The notes under the pieces are model-generated. The model was not told where the DNA came from. It worked only from the letters and a program-made list of their open reading frames with translations, and searched no databases. A stretch of DNA of 64,000 bases from Chloroflexota bacterium (GTDB lineage: Bacteria; Chloroflexota; Anaerolineae; Anaerolineales; VGOW01), in NCBI GenBank assembly GCA_016213135.1, contig JACRBQ010000035.1, positions 1 to 64,000 on the forward strand, in the 5' to 3' direction. Numbering within the stretch: position 1 is the stretch's first letter; every line of letters starts with the position of its first letter. The translations under genes and the position numbers were made by a program. Below are positions 49,680 through 57,732 of the stretch, piece by piece.

Positions 49680-51437
49680 TCACCTCGCCCTTGCTGCCTT
49701 GCCCCCCTTTTCTGCTGCCACCATTTGCAGAAGTTCCTCCGCGCTCTGCCGCGCCGCCTGGCCTTCGGTGCCGAGCATTTGCGTAATCTCGTCCACGCGC
49801 TTCTCGGCGTCCAGCGGGCGCACGTCGGTGGTGGTGCGGTCGCCGCTGATGCGCTTGGCTACTTTGAAATGCGCGTCGCCATACCCGGCCAGTTGGGGCA
49901 GGTGGGTGATGCACAGCACTTGATGGTTGCCCGACAGCCCCCACAGCTTGCGGCCCACCACCGCGCCCACGCGTCCGCCGATGCCCTGATCGATCTCGTC
50001 GAAGATGAGCGTGGGCGTGCGGTCGGCGCGGGCCAGTACGCCTTTGAGGGCCAGCATGAGCCGCGCCGTTTCCCCGCCGGAGGCGATCTTCACCATCGGC
50101 TTCAGCCCTTCGCCGGGGTTGGGGGCGATGAGGAACTCGATGCGGTCAATGCCGGTGCTGTCGAAGGCCACCCGCTTGCCGTTGCCTTCGGCAAACGCGC
50201 CGTCGTCGGCTTCTTCCCACTGCACATCCACGGCAAACTGCGCGCCGTCCATCCGCAAATCCTTCAACTCGGTTTCAATGCTGTGGGCCAGCCGTTCGCC
50301 CGCCGAGCGCCGCGCTTTGGAGAGCGCCGCGCCCAGCTTGCCGATCTGCCGCAGCATCGTTTGCTCCTGCTTACGCAGGGCCTCGATGCGCTCACCGGCG
50401 TGGGTGACGTTGTTGAGGTCGGCCTGCGCCTGCTGCCCAAAGGCCGTCACTGCCTCGATAGTGCCGCCGTATTTGCGCTGGAGGGATTTGATCATCTCCA
50501 GCCGTTCTTCCACTTGATCCAGCCGTTTGGGATTGAACTCGATGGACTCGTGATACGTTTGCAGGTCGCGGGCCAGCTCGGCCAATTGCTCGGCCAGCGA
50601 TTGCGCCGTGTCGCGATGGGTGGCCAGCGCCGGGTCGATTTTGGCCAGGCTGTTGAGGGCGCGCACAGTTTGCCCCAGCAGATCGGTGGCAGAGGGCTGC
50701 CCCTCGCCTTCCGCGCCCTCGGCGGCGCGAATTGCTTCCTCGGCCAACGAGGCCAGCTTTTCGGCGTTGGCCAGGCGGGTGCGCTCCTCGAGCAGAGTCT
50801 TGTCCTCGCCGGGTTTGAGCTTGGCGGCAGTGATTTCGTTGATCTGAAAATTGAGCAGGTCTATCCGCCGGGCGGCGTCTTTTTCGCTGCGCACCAGTTC
50901 GGCCAGTTCGCGGCGCACGGCGTTCAACTCGCGCGCCACGGCGGCCAGTTCGGCGCGCTGAGTCTCCAGCCCGGCGTAGCGGTCGAGCAAATTCAAATGC
51001 TCGCGCACGCGCAACAGTGAAAGATGCTCCGACTGGCCGTGAATGTCCACCAGTTGCTGGCCGATTTCTTTGAGGATGGCGAGGCTCACCGTACGCCCGT
51101 TCACCCGGCACACGTTGCGGCCCTCGCGCCGCACTTCGCGGGCCAGCGCCAGGGCGCCGCCGTCGTCGTCGGCTTGCAGTTCTTCGCGCTCGAGGATGGG
51201 GTCCACGGCGGCGCGCAGTTCGCCATCCAACGTGAAGAGGCCCTCCAGCTGCGCCACGTCGGCCCCGGCGCGCACCATGCTGGCGTCGCTGCGCCCGCCG
51301 AGCAGCAGGCTCACTGCGTCGATGATGATCGACTTGCCGGCCCCGGTTTCGCCGGTAAGCACGTTGAACCCCGGCGCAAAGGTAAGCGAAAGGGCGTCAA
51401 TAATGGCGAAATTGGAGATGGTGAGTTCGGAGAGCAT
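49680..51437 (-). CDS. recN: DNA repair protein RecN
   Basis: A 585-residue SMC-like ATPase for double-strand break repair. Walker A is FNVLTGETGAGKSIIIDAV (about residues 25-43), the two central coiled coils run about 155-360, the signature is ASGGETARLMLALKGVL and Walker B is TLIFDEIDQGIGGR, followed by QVLCITHLPQLAGYGD. The length is normal. Its neighbours on the same strand are the zinc-ribbon protein and NAD kinase, and the NAD kinase-recN association is common in many bacteria. Confidence 0.95.
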   Translation of the reverse strand: MLSELTISNFAIIDALSLTFAPGFNVLTGETGAGKSIIIDAVSLLLGGRSDASMVRAGADVAQLEGLFTLDGELRAAVDPILEREELQADDDGGALALAREVRREGRNVCRVNGRTVSLAILKEIGQQLVDIHGQSEHLSLLRVREHLNLLDRYAGLETQRAELAAVARELNAVRRELAELVRSEKDAARRIDLLNFQINEITAAKLKPGEDKTLLEERTRLANAEKLASLAEEAIRAAEGAEGEGQPSATDLLGQTVRALNSLAKIDPALATHRDTAQSLAEQLAELARDLQTYHESIEFNPKRLDQVEERLEMIKSLQRKYGGTIEAVTAFGQQAQADLNNVTHAGERIEALRKQEQTMLRQIGKLGAALSKARRSAGERLAHSIETELKDLRMDGAQFAVDVQWEEADDGAFAEGNGKRVAFDSTGIDRIEFLIAPNPGEGLKPMVKIASGGETARLMLALKGVLARADRTPTLIFDEIDQGIGGRVGAVVGRKLWGLSGNHQVLCITHLPQLAGYGDAHFKVAKRISGDRTTTDVRPLDAEKRVDEITQMLGTEGQAARQSAEELLQMVAAEKGGKAARAR

Positions 51438-51439
51438 GT

Positions 51440-51525
51440 TGTTGAAGGCTCAATGCACAAGGCTCAATTCACAATGATGGCGTGAGGATGGCTGGCATTG
51501 TGCCTTGTGAATTGTGCATTGTCAA
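51440..51525. repeat. Heptamer arrays CTCAATG / AATTGTG in inverted pair
   Basis: CTCAATG, CACAAGG, CTCAATT, CACAATG are followed about 15 nt later by CATTGTG, CCTTGTG, AATTGTG, CATTGTC, AATTGAT, allowing a long hairpin upstream of recN. Confidence 0.9.
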
Positions 51526-52091
51526 TTGATTCCGATTCCCCGCATACGGTAATACACGGTGCTGGCGCACAGGGCTACGTACACTACCGGCCAGATGAGG
51601 CGGAGCAGAGAACCGAAGTTCATGAAGCTGCCATCGCCGACAAACAGGCCGGCGACGAGAGCCAGCATAGGCAGGGCGCAAAGCGCCAGCCCGCCCAGCG
51701 CGGCCCCACCGGCGGCTATCCACGGCAGGTACCGGCTCCGCCGCTTGCGCATGGCGCGGAAGATGACTTCGGCAATCACGCTCCCGGCCATGGGCGCGAG
51801 GATTATCACGAACCAGCCCAGCGCCGTGACCAACGCGCCCCCCACGGCTGAGAGCGCCGTGGACAGCACGAAGGCGATGACGAGGTCGTACCACTGCGCC
51901 GTCTCAAATAGCTGCTGATGCTGGTTCACGCACTCTTTGCAGCGGTAGCCGATGGGCGTGCGCCGCGCGCATTTGACGCAAATGGGCTTGCCGCATTTAT
52001 TGCACCGCAGAGTCGTTTCGCGGTCGGGGTGGTTGGCGCAGAAAACGCGCTCGGCGATGGGAGAGGGGGTGGGGGTGAGGTCAGGAGTCAT
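51522..52091 (-). CDS. Zinc-ribbon/B-box membrane protein
   Basis: A protein of about 189 residues. The N-terminal B-box-type zinc finger reads FCANHPDRETTLRCNKCGKPICVKCARRTPIGYRCKEC, followed by three or four membrane helices (LVIAFVLSTALSAVGGALV, ALGWFVIILAPMAGSVIAEV, YLPWIAAGGAALGGLALCALPMLALVAGLFVG, LIWPVVYVALCASTVYY). This family is widespread and uncharacterised. The first residues (PDLTPTPSPIAER) look like translation of a dispersed G-rich repeat, so the start region has been altered by repeat insertion. Confidence 0.8.
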   Translation of the reverse strand: MTPDLTPTPSPIAERVFCANHPDRETTLRCNKCGKPICVKCARRTPIGYRCKECVNQHQQLFETAQWYDLVIAFVLSTALSAVGGALVTALGWFVIILAPMAGSVIAEVIFRAMRKRRSRYLPWIAAGGAALGGLALCALPMLALVAGLFVGDGSFMNFGSLLRLIWPVVYVALCASTVYYRMRGIGIN

Positions 52092-52110
52092 GAGGGAGGC
52101 ATTTTGGAAT

Positions 52111-52182
52111 GACAAATGACAAATGACGAATGGCGGGTGGTGAAATGCTCATTTCCCATTTTCCATTGGGCATTCGTCATTT
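52111..52182. repeat. Heptamer arrays GACAAAT / CATTCGT in inverted pair
   Basis: GACAAAT, GACAAAT, GACGAAT, GGCGGGT are followed by CATTTCC, CATTTTC, CATTGGG, CATTCGT, CATTTAG. The two halves are roughly complementary. Confidence 0.9.
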
Positions 52183-53037
52183 AGCCTTATTCGCCGTCGG
52201 GTTTTTCATCATCCGCTCGGCGAGCATTTGGTAAAAGTGGGTGGGGGGAGTCATCCGCACGAAGCGGGCCACATAACGGCTCGCGCGCACGCGCACGGCC
52301 TCGTGGTCTTGCAGGGGTGTGCTGGTCTGGCCGTCGGAGCTGAAGATGGCCTGATGCTCGGTGCGCACCGTGACTTCCACCACCATGTCTGCCGGCAAAA
52401 TGATGGGCCGCTCCAGCGAGAGGTGCGGGGCGATGGGCACGAGCAGAATGTTCCTGGCCTCCGGCGGCAGCACCGGCCCCCCGGCAGCCAGCGCATACGC
52501 CGTGGAGCCGGTGGGCGTGGCGATAATGAGTCCATCGGCCACGTAGGTGGTGAGGGGCGTCCCGTCCACCGAGGTGTGCAATCGAATGGGCCGCACCACC
52601 GTGCCGCGCGAGATCACTGCTTCGTTGAGCACCTCGTGCGAGCGCAGCGTGGCGCCGTTTTGCACGTGCGAGGCGTGCAGCATCATCCGCTCTTCCAAAT
52701 GAAAATCGCCGCGCAGCACGCGCAACAGCATCTCGCGCCATTCGTCGGGCTGCACGTCCACCAAATAGCCCAGCCGCCCCAGGTTGATGCCCAGCACCGG
52801 CTGATTGTTGAACGCGCCCGTGCGCCCGGCGCGCAGCATGGTGCCATCGCCGCCGAGGGCAATGAGCATGTCGGCCTCGCCGGCCTGCGCCCGCCGCGCC
52901 TCGTCGTCGATGGAACTGTATTGCGCCGAGCCGCCGCTCTTCTGGATGAACGCGGTCATCTCCTCGGCCAACGCCAGCGAGTTCTCCACCTTGGGGTGAT
53001 GAAAGATCACAAAGGTCCTGGGCGGCACGGGGTTCAC
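52177..53037 (-). CDS. nadK: NAD kinase
   Basis: A 286-residue enzyme that phosphorylates NAD to NADP. The active-site motif is LIALGGDGTMLRAGR (about 58-72), then GINLGRLGYLVDV, the NE motif in HEVLNEAVISRG, and ADGLIIATPTGSTAYALAAGGP. Translation starts at a GTG (53037) placed 8 nt after TATAAT, so the message is probably leaderless. Confidence 0.95.
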   Translation of the reverse strand: MNPVPPRTFVIFHHPKVENSLALAEEMTAFIQKSGGSAQYSSIDDEARRAQAGEADMLIALGGDGTMLRAGRTGAFNNQPVLGINLGRLGYLVDVQPDEWREMLLRVLRGDFHLEERMMLHASHVQNGATLRSHEVLNEAVISRGTVVRPIRLHTSVDGTPLTTYVADGLIIATPTGSTAYALAAGGPVLPPEARNILLVPIAPHLSLERPIILPADMVVEVTVRTEHQAIFSSDGQTSTPLQDHEAVRVRASRYVARFVRMTPPTHFYQMLAERMMKNPTANKAK

Positions 53038-53045
53038 GATGGAGT

Positions 53046-53051
53046 ATTATA
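53046..53051 (-). promoter_or_regulatory. -10 box, leaderless type
   Basis: TATAAT on the minus strand, 8 nt ahead of the nadK GTG. Confidence 0.6.
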
Positions 53052-53081
53052 ACGGAGAATGAATGGAGGCCGATTGATTTT

Positions 53082-53552
53082 ATGGATGACACACCCGTGA
53101 CTCGCATCCTGGGGGCGCTGGGCATTCCGTTTCGCACGTTTCGCCACCCCGGGCCGATTGCCTCGCTGGAGCAGGCCGCTGCCGAGCGTGGTCAGCGGCC
53201 CGGGCAGGTGGTGCGCAGTATCGTGTTCCGCGTGGGCAAGGGCGAGTTTGCCATGGTGCTCATGGCCGGGGCGCGGCAAGTGAGCTGGCCCGCGCTGCGG
53301 CGGCACATGGGGCAGTCGCGGCTCACGATGGCGAGCGAGGCCGAGTTGCGCGAGGCCACTGGCTACGAGGTCGGCGCGGTATCGCCCTTTGGCTTGCCCG
53401 CGCCCATGCCGGTGCTGGTTGATGAGGCGGTGTGGGCCGAGGAGGAAGTGTCCATCGGCTCGGGGGTGCGAGGCACCACGGTAATTTTGCGAACCGAGGA
53501 GCTGCGGCGGGCGTTGGGCCAGTTCACCACGGGCCAGTTTGCCGGGGGCTGA
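53082..53552 (+). CDS. YbaK/EbsC-type aminoacyl-tRNA deacylase
   Basis: A 156-residue editing-domain protein: VVRSIVFRVGKGEFAMVLMAGARQVSWPALRRHMG, the catalytic-lysine region being modified, then YEVGAVSPFGLPAPMPVLVDEAVW and IGSGVRGTTVILRTEELRRAL. Free-standing YbaK/ProX-like proteins hydrolyse mischarged aa-tRNA, most often Cys- or Ala-tRNA-Pro. Which tRNA it edits is not readable. Confidence 0.88.
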   Translation: MDDTPVTRILGALGIPFRTFRHPGPIASLEQAAAERGQRPGQVVRSIVFRVGKGEFAMVLMAGARQVSWPALRRHMGQSRLTMASEAELREATGYEVGAVSPFGLPAPMPVLVDEAVWAEEEVSIGSGVRGTTVILRTEELRRALGQFTTGQFAGG

Positions 53553-53555
53553 GAG

Positions 53556-54980
53556 TCACGGCTGGCGAGAGTCAAAAATCACTTCGGGATAGGCGGGCGA
53601 GGGGCCGTCGAGCAGCGGCTCGGCCAATCCCTTGAGGTGCTTGTCAAAAAAGGCCAGCATGTAATCGGTGACGATTTGGATGGCGCGGTTGCCTTCGAGT
53701 GGGCCTTTGAGTTTGAGGTACGGGGCCAGCGGTGTGAGCAGCGGCAACAGGGTGAAGTCGTAGTGGCCCGTGCCTTTGATGGTGAGGCGATAGGCGCTGC
53801 CCGTCAGAACGTTGTATAGCACGTCGAGCCGGGCTTTGTTTTTGTCGGTGGCCCACACTTCGCTGCGCATGAACATGAACGACTGGGCAATCGGGCCGGG
53901 AACCACGCTGGCCGGGATGGGCACCACCCAGGCATCCATGCCCAGCCCGGCGGTGCAGCGCGGGTCGAGGCTGCACGCCAGCACAACGGCGCCGCCGCCG
54001 GTGGAGTGGCCGAACAGCCCCGCGCGAGTCATGTCCAATCGCCCGGCAAAGCGGCCATCGCCGCTGCCCGCGTTCCACTGCTCCAGTTGATCCAGGACGA
54101 AACGAATATCGGCGGCGTAAGTGGCCTCCACCGTCTCGCTGTCTTTTTGATATTCGTCGGGGGGCGCGTTGTCGGGCAGGGCATCGGGGTTGTTGAGGGC
54201 CACGCGCCCATCGGGGAACACGGTGAACATGGCGCCATAGGTGTGGTCGATGCTCACGGCGATGTAGCCGTGGCTGGCGAGGGCTTCCATCTGATTGGTG
54301 TTCACGGCGCGGAAGCCGTTCCAGCCGTGCGAATAGACGACGACAGGGTAACGGGCCTGGCCCTCGGACACGGGCGCGTCGGGATATGAGTTGGTGCGGA
54401 CGAGGCCGGCGTGGTCGAGGGCAAACGAGGGCAGGTTGATATAGCGGGCGATGATGGGGCCGGTGAGATCGAGGCGGTCAAGCCACGGGCCGGTGCGCGC
54501 GCCCGGAGCGGGTGACGCCGGATACCATACCTGCACCATGATCTCGCGTTTGTCGTCGGGGGCGGGCGTATATGTTTCGGCGCGCGAGGGGTCGAGCAAG
54601 TCGTAGGAGACCGTGCCGACTTTGTAGGGGCCGGTGGGCGTAGGGAAGCGCAGCACGGGGAACAGCACGGGTGCGGCAGCCGCGACGACCACGGCCGGCA
54701 CGCCCACTGCGCCGACAAGCAGAGCGCGCACGCGGCCCGGCGCAGCGGGCGGGGCAGGGCGGCGCAGGCGCGGCAGGGTGAGCAAAAAGACGACGCCGGT
54801 GAGCGCATACGCGGGAACCATTTGCCAGCGGTAGCGCTCGACGACGAGATGCAGGATGACGAGGCCGACGTTGACCGCGGGAACGTAGGCCCACCCTCGC
54901 GCATTGGGGCGGAAGGCGATGAGCGGCCCGGCGATGGCGACGAGGTTGAGGGCGAGGATGGCGATTTCGAGTGGGCGCAT
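53556..54980 (-). CDS. PAF-acetylhydrolase-like alpha/beta hydrolase with membrane N terminus
   Basis: A 474-residue protein. Four hydrophobic helices (about 5-125) anchor it, then a plasma-type platelet-activating-factor acetylhydrolase fold: REIMVQVWYPASPAPGA, YPVVVYSHGWNGFR (oxyanion hole), nucleophile elbow GLFGHSTGGGAVVL, Asp in LGMDAWVVP and His in GTGHYDFT. The outer-face hydrolase domain probably acts on short acyl esters. The 866-residue ORF of the track fuses it with the antisense frame of the upstream membrane protein and is rejected. Confidence 0.87.
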   Translation of the reverse strand: MRPLEIAILALNLVAIAGPLIAFRPNARGWAYVPAVNVGLVILHLVVERYRWQMVPAYALTGVVFLLTLPRLRRPAPPAAPGRVRALLVGAVGVPAVVVAAAAPVLFPVLRFPTPTGPYKVGTVSYDLLDPSRAETYTPAPDDKREIMVQVWYPASPAPGARTGPWLDRLDLTGPIIARYINLPSFALDHAGLVRTNSYPDAPVSEGQARYPVVVYSHGWNGFRAVNTNQMEALASHGYIAVSIDHTYGAMFTVFPDGRVALNNPDALPDNAPPDEYQKDSETVEATYAADIRFVLDQLEQWNAGSGDGRFAGRLDMTRAGLFGHSTGGGAVVLACSLDPRCTAGLGMDAWVVPIPASVVPGPIAQSFMFMRSEVWATDKNKARLDVLYNVLTGSAYRLTIKGTGHYDFTLLPLLTPLAPYLKLKGPLEGNRAIQIVTDYMLAFFDKHLKGLAEPLLDGPSPAYPEVIFDSRQP

Positions 54981-55006
54981 GGGTTTATCCGATGATGGAA
55001 AATCCG

Positions 55007-56311
55007 TCAGAACAGCCATGCCGTCGCCAGTGTCACAAACGCCGCCCATCCAAAGTAGGCCACGCTCGCCACGCTGAACGTGGAGTGCAGCGACTCGATC
55101 CACCTGGCCTTGCCGCCCTTGCCCTGCCGGTAGAGCAACAGCCCCAACAGCCCGATATTGATCGCGTTCCAGCCGATGATGGTCAGCCGGTTGATCGTCA
55201 GCCGATCCTGCACGGTGCGATACACAATGGCCGCCAGCGCGTACACGCTCACCAGCACCACCAGCGCCGCCACGGCCACAATGCCCCGCCGCAGCCACGT
55301 CTGGTAGCTCTCGGAGAGATCGTCCGCGCTCACCGGCGTGGCCCCGACCAGCAGGCCAAATACCGCAAACAGCATCATGTTGTAGGTGATCAACACGTTG
55401 CGGTCGCGGAACGGCTGCATGAAGTTGGCCGGGATGAAAGCGATGTACACCACCAGCACCACCAGCGTCAACACCAGCATCAGCCGGGGCAGCGTGGTCA
55501 CCATTTTGCTCAGCCCGCGCCGGAAGTCCTGCGCCTCCGGCGGCGACGCGGGGTCGTACACGCTGGCTACGGCAATCATCGGCATCAGCCCCGCCCCGCC
55601 GAGGAAGAGCAGGCGGTTCACCGACTCCGACACGGTGATGCCTAGCGTCTGGAACATCTGCATCGTGATCCCGGCAAAGGCCACCGCGGCCATCGCGTAC
55701 ACGCCCGTAACCACCGTCACCTCGACCGATTTGGCAAGGAAGGCAAAGCGGTTCTTGGCGCCGGCCCGCACGCCCATGAGGCACACGCCCGCCGCGGCCC
55801 ACGAAAGCAGCGGCAAGTGCGCTGACGCAATCTGCCGGTAGTTGATATCCTTCACCGACAGCCACATGGCGTATGCCGTCACCACGGCCAGCCCCACGCC
55901 CAGCGCCGTCGGCAGGCTGTAGCCCTGCTTGCGCGTCACGGCGAAGAAGGCCAGCGCTATCAGCGCAATGACTGGAGTGATCAGCACGAAAAGATAGGGC
56001 GCGTTGGAGTGTGGTGTGTCTTGAAATACAAACTGATTGCCCGACAACCACCACAGCACCAGCCCGGTGAGCAAGCTCAGCGGAATCGCCAGCGCCCAAT
56101 TGATGGGCCGCCGCTCGCCCGCGTCGGCAGCGGCGTGCGCGAAGCGGTAATGCCACGCCGCCAGCAGCACGCTCTCCGGCGCGGCGGCATACGCGGCCTC
56201 CATGTCGTCCCGGAACTCGGCGGCGTCATTCCCCTTCAGCGACGCCCCGTAGAGCGCTTCCAGCGTTTGCGGCGCGCCCTGCCCGGCCCGGATTTGCGAT
56301 AGATATTTCAT
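55007..56311 (-). CDS. Polytopic membrane protein, function unknown
   Basis: A 434-residue protein. A soluble start of about 70 residues (YLSQIRAGQGAPQTLEALYGASLKGNDAAEFRDDMEAAYAAAPESVLLAAWHYRF) is followed by 10 or 11 membrane helices, with a cytoplasmic loop SVYDPASPPEAQDFRRGLSKMVTTLPRL. No family is recognised; a DUF4153/DUF4173-like membrane protein is one possibility. It ends 26 nt ahead of the hydrolase gene, so the two form a unit. Confidence 0.75.
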   Translation of the reverse strand: MKYLSQIRAGQGAPQTLEALYGASLKGNDAAEFRDDMEAAYAAAPESVLLAAWHYRFAHAAADAGERRPINWALAIPLSLLTGLVLWWLSGNQFVFQDTPHSNAPYLFVLITPVIALIALAFFAVTRKQGYSLPTALGVGLAVVTAYAMWLSVKDINYRQIASAHLPLLSWAAAGVCLMGVRAGAKNRFAFLAKSVEVTVVTGVYAMAAVAFAGITMQMFQTLGITVSESVNRLLFLGGAGLMPMIAVASVYDPASPPEAQDFRRGLSKMVTTLPRLMLVLTLVVLVVYIAFIPANFMQPFRDRNVLITYNMMLFAVFGLLVGATPVSADDLSESYQTWLRRGIVAVAALVVLVSVYALAAIVYRTVQDRLTINRLTIIGWNAINIGLLGLLLYRQGKGGKARWIESLHSTFSVASVAYFGWAAFVTLATAWLF

Positions 56312-56344
56312 CGGTTCACTCCTTTCGTTGGCAAACGAATTGTG

Positions 56345-56680
56345 TTAGCCTTTGCCCTCACCGAACACGTATTCGCCGAAGGCGACGGCAATGAACATTA
56401 CCACCAGTGTGATGATTCCGGCAAGCTGGGCAAATTGCAGCATTTGGCTCTCGCGGACTTCGGTTTCGCGCAGCGAGCGCGCGGCCAGCACGAAGCCCTG
56501 CGACGACCCGCTGTAGCTGACGACCACGGCAGCCACGCGCACGTCGGGCGGTTCGGGCGACCACGTGACGCGGTCTTCGCCGTGTTGCCGGGTGTAGTCG
56601 AGCACGCCGGAGGGCAGTGCCGGCGGCTGCCCGCGCAGTTGCGCGGAGGAAGCCACCAGATTTTTGCTGCCGTCGTACAC
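56345..56680 (-). pseudogene. 5'-truncated membrane sensor-like protein fragment
   Basis: The frame reads YDGSKNLVASSAQLRGQPPALPSGVLDYTRQHGEDRVTWSPEPPDVRVAAVVVSYSGSSQGFVLAARSLRETEVRES followed by one membrane helix. Intact proteins of this type in related genomes, as far as known, carry an extra N-terminal membrane helix and about 60-70 more residues before this point. The GTG at 56680 falls inside the domain and no upstream coding sequence follows it, so the gene has lost its 5' end. Expression is doubtful. Confidence 0.55.
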
Positions 56681-56990
56681 TACTTGAGTTTAGAGCGCAA
56701 AGTCAGCTCAGTGTAATCTGATCTGATTGAACCTTATCAATTCCATAGAGTTTTTGTCTCAAGTAAGTGCGACAACCACTCGATTTTGCCGCTTGGAGAT
56801 CACCGGACACTTCGCACGCGGTTGAGGTTTGCAACCCACTGCGCGTCCGGGAGTTTTTCCACTTTGGCCTGATGCCCCGCCGTGAGCCGGATGACCTTGC
56901 CGAAGAACGCTACCCGATTGCAGGCAGGTTATTCTCTTTTCCGACAGTTTGCCGCTTGACGGGCAAAGCACAAGCGGGCTTGCCGATGCG
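56681..56990. other. Gene-free stretch between truncated genes
   Basis: Neither strand shows a convincing gene. The ORF 56767-57066 (+) and its antisense partner are arginine/proline-rich without motifs. This is probably a rearrangement scar: the gene on its left lacks its 5' end and the one on its right seems to lack its 3' end. Confidence 0.5.
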
Positions 56991-57290
56991 CTATTCATTG
57001 GCGCGGGCGTACCTGTGGGCGCGTGACGGGGCAAGGCGAGGCCGGGAGCCATTCTGTGGGCCGTGAGGATACTTCACGCCCTTTGTGTTCACTGCGGGGC
57101 CGCTGTCGCCCGCACGCACGGAGGCGCGGGTGGCGAGCCGGTCGCGCTCCGGGGCGGGGAGGGGCAGGGGGAACGAGTCGGTGTTGAGGTTTACTTTGCG
57201 CGAGACCGGCGGCAGTTTGGGCGGCAGGCCGTTGGCAGGCGGTTCGGGTTCGTAGGGTTGAGTGGGTTCGTCGCGCGGATCGGTAGCCAT
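56991..57290 (-). CDS. Hypothetical protein, possibly 3'-truncated
   Basis: A 99-residue Pro-rich protein (ATDPRDEPTQPYEPEPPANGLPPKLPPVSRKVNL). A TATAAT 7 nt upstream of the ATG supports the start, but the last 40 residues have no predicted structure and run into the gene-free stretch, so the original C-terminal domain may be lost. No function can be given. Confidence 0.4.
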   Translation of the reverse strand: MATDPRDEPTQPYEPEPPANGLPPKLPPVSRKVNLNTDSFPLPLPAPERDRLATRASVRAGDSGPAVNTKGVKYPHGPQNGSRPRLAPSRAHRYARANE

Positions 57291-57297
57291 GAGGGCG

Positions 57298-57303
57298 ATT
57301 ATA
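57298..57303 (-). promoter_or_regulatory. -10 box, leaderless type
   Basis: TATAAT on the minus strand, 7 nt ahead of the ATG at 57290. Confidence 0.5.
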
Positions 57304-57339
57304 GCCGAGAGTGAACCGATCCGCAGACTACGGCACTGG

Positions 57340-57452
57340 CCTAGTAGGTCGCCAAGCCTAAATTGATGGGTGTCTGATCCGCCGCAGTTGTACTGCGGCG
57401 CGGGCGGCAGTGCAACTGCCGCCCATCACAATAGGCTTGGCGGACTACTAGG
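57340..57452. mobile_element. MITE-like element with 31-bp terminal inverted repeats
   Basis: The 113-bp element starts CCTAGTAGGTCGCCAAGCCT and ends with the complement (AGGCTTGGCGGACTACTAGG); about 26 of 31 terminal bases match. Two smaller hairpins lie inside (CCGCAGTTGTACTGCGG and GCGGCAGTGCAACTGCCGC). No coding capacity. Confidence 0.75.
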
Positions 57453-57653
57453 TTGAAGATGCGGGGCGATCTTTTTCGCGAGCCGGACTTTCGCAAATCC
57501 GGCGAACGACGAATTGCTGACCCCGACGCGGAAAGGCCTGGTGCGAATAAGCCAGATGAGGCGGGCCCAGACTCAGCTCAAGGCGGCGGGCCACCTGATC
57601 CTCCGGCCGGGGCAGCTGGGCTTGAAACACCGTTTCGGACGAGCCGATGTCCG

Positions 57654-57659
57654 GTATAA
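57654..57659 (+). promoter_or_regulatory. -10 box of the ATPase-wHTH gene
   Basis: TATAAT, about 74 nt before the ATG at 57733. The rest of the 57453-57732 spacer shows no gene; it ends with a heptamer array. Confidence 0.5.
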
Positions 57660-57699
57660 TCCTTCGTGATGTTCACCCTGCCGCTGGCGTAGTTCGGCC

Positions 57700-57731
57700 T
57701 TTGGGTTTTGGCCTTTTGGCTTTGGGACCTG
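57700..57731. repeat. Degenerate heptamer array CTTTGGG/TTTTGGC
   Basis: CTTTGGG, TTTTGGC, CTTTTGG, CTTTGGG directly precede the ATG at 57733. Confidence 0.7.
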
Positions 57732-57732
57732 C

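Noticed and set aside
49725-51020. 431-residue plus-strand ORF
   Set aside because: Antisense shadow of recN, where the minus-strand frame has all the RecN motifs.
53556-56156. 866-residue ORF suggesting a large fusion hydrolase
   Set aside because: The first 390 residues are an out-of-frame reading of the membrane protein at 55007-56311; the hydrolase starts at 54980.
56759-57066. Two overlapping ORFs on opposite strands (99 and 97 residues)
   Set aside because: No ribosome binding site, motif or plausible composition in either; they lie in what seems to be a rearrangement scar.
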